64,000 nucleotides of DNA from NCBI RefSeq assembly GCF_019733355.1, contig NZ_JAIHLQ010000016.1:1-64000 (forward strand), given 5' to 3'. Position numbers and translations under genes: made by a program. The DNA is from Pseudomonas baetica (GTDB lineage Bacteria; Pseudomonadota; Gammaproteobacteria; Pseudomonadales; Pseudomonadaceae). The notes under the pieces were generated by a model that did no database searches, was not told the origin of the DNA, and saw nothing but the letters and a program-made list of their open reading frames with translations. Within the stretch, counting starts at the first letter, position 1. Every line of letters begins with the position of its first letter. Shown here piece by piece: positions 25,343-32,914 of this stretch.

Positions 25343-26630
25343 CAGGCGCCTCCTTGTCGTTGTGTTCGTAGCGGCGCCGATCCAGCACTCGCAGGCATTT
25401 ACCCGAACGCGTATGGCGTGGAAGATCTTCAAGCGTGCAGCTTTGGGTATGCAAATCCAGAAGTTGGTTTGCCTGCAGTTGCGTAATCAACGGGTACCGT
25501 TCGATCAGCCCGGCCTTCAGGCTTCGGTTGACTTCATCCAGGTCGGGGGATCGAGTGCTTGGCACCCATTTCAGGCTCAACACATCCTTGTGCGCACTCT
25601 GTTCGATCACCAGTTGCCAGTCGTCACTGGCCGCGGTGCGCCGGACCAAATCGCCGATTTCATGAGGGATCAGTGACAAAATACCCAGCCGAACCCGTTG
25701 GCTGTTCGCACTGCGGCCCCTGAGCGCGAATTTGCGCTGCGCCGCGCCAACGGGCTCTCGCCAACAGGCGCGGTCGCCCACCGGGTAACGAATCAGTGGC
25801 ATCAATCGACGTTTGAGGTGGGTGAGTACCAGTACACCGATCTGGTCACAGGCATCGATCACTTCACCGGACTGTTCGTCGATGATCTCCAGGATGATGT
25901 GGTCGTCACGCATTCGATGCTCGTCTTCGACACAGTCGTGGTGGCTGGCCCCGATGAAACCGGCATCGACGCTGGCGTAGCCAATCGAGCTGATGCGTGC
26001 GCTGGGAAACGCCAGATGGAGGCGTTGACGTTGCGAAGCGAACAGGCTTTCTCCGCCATAAAGCAGGGTGTCGACGCCGGGCAGTGTCTGCCCCCGACGA
26101 TTGAGCCAACTGGCGAAGGTCAGCAGGTGCGCGGGTAGACCCGCCAGCACATTGATCGAGTGCTGCACCACGGCTTCGGCCAGAACGTCTGAGCCGACGT
26201 CGCCGGTGAACGGGAACTCGGTGATGTCTTGTGCGACGTGCGCCAATGAATCATGGATGAACAGGAAGCTGGCGTAGAGGTCGCCGGCAAAGAACAGGTT
26301 GGCTACCCGGTCACCGGATTTGAACTGCCCATTCAGGCTGTCGCCGAAGTCACTCACCAGTTGTCGCCATTCATCCTGGGTATAAACCGAGAGTTTGCCG
26401 GCGCTGGTGGAACCACCGGTTTTAAAAACCAGTGCGTGTTCCACGGGCCCAGTCAACACTGGCCAAGTGTTGAGGCTCTGACTGTTGTTCCAGTAGGCAA
26501 CAGGATCAATCAACGGCAGTTGCGCGAGTGATGTTTTTTTCTCGGGAATATCCGCGAAGTGTTTCCCGTAAAAGTGTGAGTGCTGACGAACGAACGTAAT
26601 CAACTCGTTCACAGGATCGGTTGTTTCCAT
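25320..26630 (-). CDS. PaaK-like AMP-forming ligase (free adenylation enzyme)
   Basis: 436 residues from the ATG at 26630. It belongs to the PaaK/CapK (phenylacetate-CoA ligase-like) branch of the adenylating superfamily: the ATP loop reads TGGSTSAGK (71-79), the A5 region GYASVDAG (217-224), and the A7 region RYPVGDRACW (281-290). It is clearly paralogous to the C-terminal half of the next protein upstream; both share NLFF-x-G-x-LY, a GGE strand and SVDAG. It would activate a carboxylic acid as acyl-AMP. The acceptor (CoA, protein or amine) is unknown. Confidence 0.85.
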   Translation of the reverse strand: METTDPVNELITFVRQHSHFYGKHFADIPEKKTSLAQLPLIDPVAYWNNSQSLNTWPVLTGPVEHALVFKTGGSTSAGKLSVYTQDEWRQLVSDFGDSLNGQFKSGDRVANLFFAGDLYASFLFIHDSLAHVAQDITEFPFTGDVGSDVLAEAVVQHSINVLAGLPAHLLTFASWLNRRGQTLPGVDTLLYGGESLFASQRQRLHLAFPSARISSIGYASVDAGFIGASHHDCVEDEHRMRDDHIILEIIDEQSGEVIDACDQIGVLVLTHLKRRLMPLIRYPVGDRACWREPVGAAQRKFALRGRSANSQRVRLGILSLIPHEIGDLVRRTAASDDWQLVIEQSAHKDVLSLKWVPSTRSPDLDEVNRSLKAGLIERYPLITQLQANQLLDLHTQSCTLEDLPRHTRSGKCLRVLDRRRYEHNDKEAPDGNVDPA

Positions 26631-26673
26631 AGTGTTCTCTTTTATATAAAGGCCTGATCGAGTTAGCCGGTTT

Positions 26674-29079
26674 TTATTTTCGTCTTGAGTCAATCAGTAG
26701 CGGCGTCTTGCCACTGTGTTTGTTTCGAGTGAAGTGTTCAGTCGGACAGACTTCAACTTTCAGTATTAAGAGTCCGGCTTCATAAACGGTCATCAGGGTC
26801 GAGTAGTTTGATAACCGGGTGTGTACCTGTGCCGCTTCGAGTTCACTGCGCACCAGGATTCGCTCGATGCCGTCGGGGGCATGATCCAGCAGCAGTTGGA
26901 ACGGGACCTGCAGGTGCAACGCCAATTCGCTCAGTGAGATGAAGTCGGTGCCGAGGCGGATCAGCGTGCCATGCCGTTGCAGCAGTTCGAAGCGTGGCGA
27001 CGTGAGCCCGCATTGGCACAGGCCGGGCACCCAGCGTCCGGTGTCGCCAACGTCATAACGCTGTACGGTCTGCCCTTGCCGAGCGATAGAGGTAAACAGC
27101 AGTCGACCCACCTGATTGCCAACGACGGGAAGATCGTCGTCAAGTGCGACGATTTCCAGCTGTTGGGTGTCATTCATCAGGTGGAACACACCGTCGCCCG
27201 TGGCTTGGCAAGCGTGACCGAGGGGGCCTGCGTCGACGCTGCCGTAAATCGCCGAGCGAATGCTGGAAACGCCGCAATCGCTCAGTAGCGCCCGGTTCTG
27301 TTCGCTCAGGTGCTCGCCGCCAAGGAAAACCTTTTTGACTGCGCCATAGGCCTGCAACCTTTCGCGTTCGTTGAGGAACAGGCGATGCACGGTGCTGGGC
27401 ATGCCCATCAGGACCGTCACACGCTGGTCGATGATCAGTTGGGCAATCTCGCGGTAATCGTCATCAGCCGGGGCTCCCATCGGCAAGTGCGTGATGTCCA
27501 GCAGTTCGAGCACTTTGGCAAAGCTGAGGAACCCCCCGTAGAGCCCGCCGCAGAAAAACAGATTCATCACCCGGTCTCGCGATGGGTCGAGACCGGCGGC
27601 AAACAAACCGTCAGCGGTTGCACGCATCTGCCGATGAAAGTCGCGGTAGCTGTAGCCGGACAGCGCCGGCGTGCCGCTGCTGCCTCCAGAGCGGAAGTAC
27701 AACTGCGCCATTGGGTTGAACGGCTGGTGGGTGAAGGCGTGTTTGTCCATGATCGGCTGGCCGGACAGCGGCGCGTTGAGCGGCGTGCGGTCGAGGGTGG
27801 CGTGGGTTGGCAGGACGGCGCCAGGCACGCTGACCGATACCCGTCGGCTGAGGCGTTGTAACGCGTAAACGCCATCATGCGGTTCGCCGTCGTAGCCGTC
27901 GTGGATGCCATCCACTGGCGCGATACGCGTCACACCAGCGCCGATCAGTGTTCGCGCCAATTCGCCGATATGCGGTTCGGCACACAGCAGCGCGCAGCTT
28001 TGCAGGACATTGCGCCAAGGCAACAGGGTGGCGGTGATCAGCGCGCGGGGCACAGGGTGCAAGAGCACGCTGCGAAACAGTGGCGACGGACTGAGTTGGC
28101 GGTCATGCGCCCAGATCACTCGCCAGCCCGACGCACTGAACACGCGACCGGTTTGCCGGGCGAAACTCTGCGCCAGGCGTGCCATGTGCGTGTGTGTGAT
28201 GATTTGTGAGGCTTCTTCGGGCGTGGGCGACAGCGCCGGCCACTGCCCGCTGCGTCGTTCGAAAGCTTCAGCCAGGCGCTCGCCGATATCTTGCAACACC
28301 ACCGGATCGTCACTGTCCACCAGCAACCATTGCGGGCTGGAGCAGGCCTGTTGATCCAGCCGGCAGACCTCATCGGCGACGGCATCCAGCGCCTGCGACG
28401 TGGCGGCATCGGGTGTCAGATAAACGAAGCTGATGCGGTGTCCCCAATCGATCCAGCGACAGCCAGCCGGGATCTGCTGGCGAATCGCGTGCAGGGCCGA
28501 TTCGCCGCCCCAGGCCGCGACACCGTTGGCGCGTTTGCACAATGCCCCTATGTGTTCAGTTTTGACCGGCAAGACCGCCACGTAATTCGCGAGTTGACCG
28601 GTAAGATCGCATTGCACGAATGCACCGAGCAGTTGCGCGGTCAGGTTCCGATCGCTGCTGCTGGGGCGCAACCAGTTGACGTTGCCAGCCAGCAGGCTTT
28701 CCAGTACGGCGCAGAATGCCAGTAACGGCGCGTTGCCCGGGGTGATGTGCACGACCAGTCCGAGCGGGCTCCAACACTCGAAACACGCTTGCCGATAATT
28801 GATTCGGCGCAATGATTCAGGTTGCGTGCCGAGTTCGCGTTGCAATTTGACTTGCAACGCTTGCGGGTCGCAGAAATCGATCAGGCTTTGTCGTTGCCCT
28901 GCATCGAGTACCGACGTGTAATCGGGGCTGCGCAATTGCTCGGCAAACCGTGCGGCAGCCGCCATCACGGTGTTGCTTTCAAGCGGCGTGCTCAGGTGTT
29001 GCACCAGGTCATGGTCGAGGTGTTCAAGCGCCTGGTCGAGCGTGAAATCGTTATGCAAATGGCCGTTGATCAAATACAT
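26674..29079 (-). CDS. LuxC-like acyl reductase fused to a PaaK-like adenylation domain
   Basis: 801 residues from the ATG at 29079, one base after the LuxE-like stop. Residues 1 to about 415 resemble LuxC fatty-acyl reductase: HITPGNAPLL (111-120) in the nucleotide-binding part, and the active-site Cys246 in LDQQACSSPQ. Residues from about 435 to 801 form an adenylating domain of the PaaK/CapK type: YFRSGGSSGTP (461-471), GGEHLSEQ, YGSVDAGP (612-619), and RYDVGDTGRW (674-683). LuxC reduces a protein-bound acyl thioester to the aldehyde with NADPH; here the enzyme that could activate the acid is on the same chain. LuxC proteins I know are single-domain, so the fusion is notable. Confidence 0.85.
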   Translation of the reverse strand: MYLINGHLHNDFTLDQALEHLDHDLVQHLSTPLESNTVMAAAARFAEQLRSPDYTSVLDAGQRQSLIDFCDPQALQVKLQRELGTQPESLRRINYRQACFECWSPLGLVVHITPGNAPLLAFCAVLESLLAGNVNWLRPSSSDRNLTAQLLGAFVQCDLTGQLANYVAVLPVKTEHIGALCKRANGVAAWGGESALHAIRQQIPAGCRWIDWGHRISFVYLTPDAATSQALDAVADEVCRLDQQACSSPQWLLVDSDDPVVLQDIGERLAEAFERRSGQWPALSPTPEEASQIITHTHMARLAQSFARQTGRVFSASGWRVIWAHDRQLSPSPLFRSVLLHPVPRALITATLLPWRNVLQSCALLCAEPHIGELARTLIGAGVTRIAPVDGIHDGYDGEPHDGVYALQRLSRRVSVSVPGAVLPTHATLDRTPLNAPLSGQPIMDKHAFTHQPFNPMAQLYFRSGGSSGTPALSGYSYRDFHRQMRATADGLFAAGLDPSRDRVMNLFFCGGLYGGFLSFAKVLELLDITHLPMGAPADDDYREIAQLIIDQRVTVLMGMPSTVHRLFLNERERLQAYGAVKKVFLGGEHLSEQNRALLSDCGVSSIRSAIYGSVDAGPLGHACQATGDGVFHLMNDTQQLEIVALDDDLPVVGNQVGRLLFTSIARQGQTVQRYDVGDTGRWVPGLCQCGLTSPRFELLQRHGTLIRLGTDFISLSELALHLQVPFQLLLDHAPDGIERILVRSELEAAQVHTRLSNYSTLMTVYEAGLLILKVEVCPTEHFTRNKHSGKTPLLIDSRRK

Positions 29080-29080
29080 A

Positions 29081-30211
29081 TCAGTGCCTCCCCAATAACT
29101 CGGACGCCGCCATCGCGCAGCTTCTGCCTGCCGTAGTGCCAGCGCGGCCATGCAGTTCGAACCAGTCGCCGGCGAGTGAGCAGCCACAACTCGCGCCAGG
29201 GTGCAGTGTGGCCAGATCGCTCATCACCACGGCGTGCGCGGGGCTGGACGAGATATAGGGCGAGACAAATCCCAGCAAGCCTTGCTGGCCATAGGGCTGA
29301 ACAGAGAAGTCCTGGGGATTGCGCACGAACACCTTCGAATAGACCGGGACATGGAAATGATGGTGCTCGCATTCGATGTAAGGCACGGCGTGTTCGACTG
29401 CGCCGTAACCATCGCGACAGCGCGACGTTTCGATGCCCAATTGCCGGTGGATGCGCGCATATAACTGCTGTCTGGGTATCTCTTGGGCCGCTTGGGTTTT
29501 CCAGCCACCACCGAAGAACGCCAACGAACCCGCGGGCAGTTGCAGATCGGGCACGCCGCTATCTTCCATCCGTTGCAGGGTTTGCCACAAAAATGCCGGA
29601 AAGCCGAGAATGCGTACCGCAAGACCTTCTTCGGCAAACGCCTGCAACGCGGCAATGACACCAAACAGGTCGAACTGATGACCGTCACCGCTGCTGCGCA
29701 GGGCGTAGACCACACGATTGGCTGGAGCGAAACGGCATAGAAACTGATCAGTGAATGAGGTGCCCAGTGTGATGCGACCTTGCGGCTCATAACTGAGCAG
29801 CAGGTAGTTGCACGGCGTGTCCGGGGTATCCCAGCCGTAATGACGAAAGATCTGCGCGACCATGAATTGGGCCGCAGACAGGCTACGTTCGTCATAGCGC
29901 ATGCGACTTTTCTGGCCGCTGGTGCCGGACGATGTCAGTTCCAGAGCCTGCTCTCCAGCGCTGCTGAGCAGCAGTTGTTGTTTGAAGAAGTTGGCAAAGA
30001 TCGGCGGCAGTCGTGACCAGTCATCCAGGCTGTCCAGATCGCTGGCGTCGATCCCGTTGGCGTTCAACCAGTGTTCGTAGCCCGGCGTCTGCTGGCAGTG
30101 ATACCGGCTGATTTCGGCCATGGCCCGGTCAAACAGCCCCGAGGGCACTGAATCCGGGCAATAAGGCTGTGTCAACGCGCAGAGCGCGTCGCTTGAGGGT
30201 AAGTGGATCAT
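29081..30211 (-). CDS. LuxE-like acyl-protein synthetase
   Basis: 376 residues from the ATG at 30211 (AAGGA site); a TTG one codon upstream is less likely. The ATP loop reads LTSSGTSGQKS (92-102), the middle has FFGGGWK and GYGAVEHAVPYIEC, all features of the LuxE family. LuxE carries its acyl group on a cysteine close to the C-terminus; here Cys365 lies 11 residues from the end in a comparable context (GRAGTTAGRSCAM). It would activate a fatty acid with ATP and hand it to the LuxC-like domain encoded next. Confidence 0.85.
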   Translation of the reverse strand: MIHLPSSDALCALTQPYCPDSVPSGLFDRAMAEISRYHCQQTPGYEHWLNANGIDASDLDSLDDWSRLPPIFANFFKQQLLLSSAGEQALELTSSGTSGQKSRMRYDERSLSAAQFMVAQIFRHYGWDTPDTPCNYLLLSYEPQGRITLGTSFTDQFLCRFAPANRVVYALRSSGDGHQFDLFGVIAALQAFAEEGLAVRILGFPAFLWQTLQRMEDSGVPDLQLPAGSLAFFGGGWKTQAAQEIPRQQLYARIHRQLGIETSRCRDGYGAVEHAVPYIECEHHHFHVPVYSKVFVRNPQDFSVQPYGQQGLLGFVSPYISSSPAHAVVMSDLATLHPGASCGCSLAGDWFELHGRAGTTAGRSCAMAASELLGRH

Positions 30212-30221
30212 CAATATTCCT

Positions 30222-31469
30222 TTATCGAGGAGGGGCGAAACAGTTTTTTGCTGCTCGCAAGAACCCGTGAAGCAAGGGCAGGCACATCAGGCCACTGAGC
30301 GCGGCGCAAATGGCGAAGAGTTCGAGACGTGTGCCGCCTCCCATCGCCGCAATGATCGAGCCGCCGACACCCATCACGGCAATGGAAAGCATGCCGATCA
30401 TGGCTGAGACAAGACCTTTGCTGTCGTCAGTACTGAATAGCGCCAGGCGATACAGCGCGGCATTGCTGATACCCAGTCCAACGGCGTACAGCGACAGACC
30501 GGCCACCACTGGCCCCACACCTGCGCCAGACAGTGCGCAACCTATCAGTGTCAGCAGGCCCAGGCAGAACGGCCAAAGCGCCAGACGAATCAACTGTGGT
30601 AACGCGTGAGTGACCAGCAAGCGGTCGAGAATCAGGTTGCCAACGATCACGGCAGAGAAAATCGGGATTTGCCATAGTCCGTACTCAAGCGGCGTCAGGC
30701 CCTGCAACTGGATCAGCAGCAACGGTGCCAGGCCGATCCAGGCGATCAAGGGCAGACTCATCAATCCTAGTGCGAGGCTTGCGCCGAGGAACCTTCGGTT
30801 GCCGAGCAGGGTAAGGTAGCGCCGGCGGATCTGGCGCAAGGAGAAGGGCACCGGCGCTTGCAGGCTGCCATCTCGGCGCACAACGCCGACGGTCTCCGGC
30901 ATGTAGGCATAGAGCCCCAGCCACACGGCGGCGGCTGCTAGACCCAGGCCCAGAAACAGATCGCGCCAAGTCAGCCATTCCAGCAACAGACTGCCAAGTA
31001 TCGGCCCCAGCAGCGGCGACAACAGCGCAACGTTGCCGAGCAGCGCCATCAAGCGCACAGCATCGGCCTCGCTGAACACTTCCTGAAGCGCCGGATAACT
31101 GACCGCCACAACAAAACCCACGCCCATGCCTTGCACCAGTCGCAGCACATTGAACGCTTCTATGCTGTGGATGGTGAAAGCGGCTGTGCAGGCGGCGGCG
31201 AACAGCGCGCAGCCGATCAACAACACGCGCCGTCGTCCCCAGTGATCGGATAGCGCTCCGATCAACCACTGCAGGCAAACACCCCCCAGTAGATAAAGGT
31301 TGAAAGCATTGGGTACATGACGGGCATCTGCCTGTAGTTGCGCGGTAACGTTCAACATGGCCGGCATGATCAAGTCACTGGCCATATAAGTCAGTAACTC
31401 AAAAGCCGTAAGGGCCAGACAGAATCCGACAACTTGTCGTGGGGCGATTTTAATCAATGTTCTCTGCAT
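30222..31469 (-). CDS. MdfA-like MFS exporter
   Basis: 415 residues, 12 predicted helices. The N-terminal part FELLTYMASDLIMPAML is close to MdfA of E. coli, including the acidic residues in helix 1 (Glu and Asp) that bind cationic drugs; the loop 2-3 motif GALSDHWGRRR is the MFS signature A. It is the first gene of the operon and has AAGGAAG before its ATG. MdfA exports lipophilic cations and neutral drugs; here it most likely exports the pathway product or protects against it. Confidence 0.9.
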   Translation of the reverse strand: MQRTLIKIAPRQVVGFCLALTAFELLTYMASDLIMPAMLNVTAQLQADARHVPNAFNLYLLGGVCLQWLIGALSDHWGRRRVLLIGCALFAAACTAAFTIHSIEAFNVLRLVQGMGVGFVVAVSYPALQEVFSEADAVRLMALLGNVALLSPLLGPILGSLLLEWLTWRDLFLGLGLAAAAVWLGLYAYMPETVGVVRRDGSLQAPVPFSLRQIRRRYLTLLGNRRFLGASLALGLMSLPLIAWIGLAPLLLIQLQGLTPLEYGLWQIPIFSAVIVGNLILDRLLVTHALPQLIRLALWPFCLGLLTLIGCALSGAGVGPVVAGLSLYAVGLGISNAALYRLALFSTDDSKGLVSAMIGMLSIAVMGVGGSIIAAMGGGTRLELFAICAALSGLMCLPLLHGFLRAAKNCFAPPR

Positions 31470-31510
31470 AGACTTCCTTGTTTATAGTCGCGGAAAAGTT
31501 TGCAGAGACT

Positions 31511-31540
31511 AGGCGTAGGTGCTCTTGTCACCTAACGCTT
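31511..31540 (-). promoter_or_regulatory. Inverted repeat in the leader of the exporter/LuxC-LuxE-like operon
   Basis: GGCGTAGGTG and CACCTAACGC flank CTCTTGT; the arms match except for one extra base. It lies about 40-70 bp before the ATG at 31469. It could be a repressor operator or an RNA hairpin in the leader. No regulator gene is adjacent. Confidence 0.35.
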
Positions 31541-31629
31541 TGCTGAGACATTAAATTTCAAATGCTTGCAGGTTATTTAATGGATCAGAAAAGTTGTGAG
31601 GCGCACTAAGTTGTCGGCGAGTGGTGATA

Positions 31630-31661
31630 AAACAATGCCCGCTGAATGGCGGGCATTGTTT
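31630..31661 (-). terminator. Strong Rho-independent terminator, probably bidirectional
   Basis: A 13-bp perfect stem AAACAATGCCCGC/GCGGGCATTGTTT with a six-base loop. On the minus strand the stem is followed by TTATC after its own T-rich end, downstream of the small lipoprotein gene. It insulates the operon beginning at 31469 from upstream transcription. Confidence 0.85.
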
Positions 31662-31730
31662 ATAGGGCCGGTTTTGTGTGCCTCCACCTGCCGCAATTAT
31701 TGGTAAACGGGCAGGGTGAGCGACTTTCTT

Positions 31731-31871
31731 CTAACGATGTTGATAATAGCCAGGGCCTCCCTGGTAATGGCGATGGTGATCACCATGCCAGCCGCCGTGG
31801 GGGAAAATGATGCAACCACTCAGGGTCAGCAGGGCAAGAACGGGAATCAGCCAGGTGATTCGACGCAGCAT
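31731..31871 (-). CDS. Small His-rich lipoprotein
   Basis: 46 residues from the ATG at 31871, which has GAGG nine bases upstream. A short basic N-terminus (MLRR) and hydrophobic stretch lead to the lipobox LTLSGC, then a tail rich in His, Gly and Tyr (HGGWHGDHHRHYQGGPGYYQ). Likely anchored to a membrane; the His-rich tail could bind metal. Too short for family assignment; an in-frame ATG at 31886 lacks a ribosome site. Confidence 0.7.
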   Translation of the reverse strand: MLRRITWLIPVLALLTLSGCIIFPHGGWHGDHHRHYQGGPGYYQHR

Positions 31872-32028
31872 TTCAAAAATCCTCATGGTTACGCCGTCAT
31901 GAAGCCAAAACTCTTCAGCGGCTGTAATATGAGACCCCGTTTGCAGCGGCGCATCCCCGTAAAACGGTAAGCGCATGGCATGCAAACAGATACAAACCGG
32001 ATACATTCCAAAGTTTCAGGAAGCCGCA

Positions 32029-32217
32029 ATGACCCAGAAGCAACGCTTGATTTTTTCGATTGTGATCGCCGTGTCCGTGCTGGCAATCATGCTCGGCCTG
32101 TCCTGGCTGCAAAACGCCGGCATGATCAGTGAGAAGACATTCCAGTACATCGCTATCGGCGTGGCGGTGGTCGTGGTAGTGATCAACGGCGTGATGCGCC
32201 GCAAGGTCAAACCCTGA
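32029..32217 (+). CDS. Small inner-membrane protein, two transmembrane segments
   Basis: 62 residues from the ATG at 32029 (AGGAAG site). Two hydrophobic helices (about 5-23 and 36-54) separated by a short loop, and a basic C-terminus RRKVKP that should stay in the cytoplasm. No function is recognised. It stands alone between divergent and convergent neighbours. Confidence 0.7.
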   Translation: MTQKQRLIFSIVIAVSVLAIMLGLSWLQNAGMISEKTFQYIAIGVAVVVVVINGVMRRKVKP

Positions 32218-32235
32218 CGGCGCTCGCAGCACGCA

Positions 32236-32613
32236 TCAATCGTTGTTGAGAACGGCAGCAGCCTGCGGATGCAGGCTGTAGCTCTTGTCTGCATTGAAGG
32301 TGATCACACCCTCGGCGCACAGACGCTTGAGGACTTCGCGCACACTGAGAAACGACAGCGGAATACCCAGATCCAGCAATTGGCTGTGGACGCCGCGCAC
32401 GCCCAGATGCCGATCACTTTGTGCCGCAACCAGTAGGGCGTCGATGACTTTCAGACGGATCAGGCTGGTGCGCAGGCCGAAACTTTTCAGCAGCAACCGG
32501 ATACGTTCATTGCCGTGACGGTCGACGCGCTGCCCGAAATCGCTCGCGTGGGGGCTCATGGAAGCTCCTTGTGAGGCCTGGCTACCGTCCGTTGGTAGTT
32601 GCGAGTTGTACAT
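32236..32613 (-). CDS. Fur-like DNA-binding domain protein without a metal-binding domain
   Basis: 125 residues from the ATG at 32613 (AAGGAG site). Residues about 35-115 resemble the winged helix of Fur: a LLLKSFGLRTSLIRLKVIDA helix pair, a VRGVHSQLLDLGIPLSFLSV recognition region and a wing GVITFNADKSYSL. The protein ends there, so the His/Glu/Cys-rich dimerisation and metal-binding domain of Fur is absent. It is therefore more likely a metal-independent regulator derived from Fur. Targets unknown. Confidence 0.75.
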   Translation of the reverse strand: MYNSQLPTDGSQASQGASMSPHASDFGQRVDRHGNERIRLLLKSFGLRTSLIRLKVIDALLVAAQSDRHLGVRGVHSQLLDLGIPLSFLSVREVLKRLCAEGVITFNADKSYSLHPQAAAVLNND

Positions 32614-32771
32614 GCGATTACTCCTTTTCAGAGCCTGATCGGGAAAGGTTTTTGACGGTCTTTCAAACAAGACGTATCAACGCGACAAATCATGAAAGAA
32701 AAAATGTAGAAATTTTGTCGGAAATTCGTCCTCTCTGTGTAATCACGGCACATAACCGCTGTTGCGAGGGC

Positions 32772-32794
32772 TAAATTTTTTTCTACAGGTTCGT
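32772..32794 (+). promoter_or_regulatory. PvdS-type iron-starvation promoter candidate for pvdQ
   Basis: TAAAT, 15 bases, CGT, preceded by GC as in the CTAAAT -33 element. The published iron-starvation box has 16-17 bases of spacing, so this is one short. It lies about 120 bp before the pvdQ start, on the coding strand. It agrees with pvdQ belonging to the pyoverdine regulon. Confidence 0.5.
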
Positions 32795-32914
32795 CTCCAT
32801 CACAGGCTCATTGCGCGTGGACGCATGGGTGTTTCCAGAGCGGACCCGCGGCCCCTCACAGGCTTGGCGCAGCAACGCCGGGTCCGCTCTTCGGTATTTC
32901 GATCAGGAGCGAGC

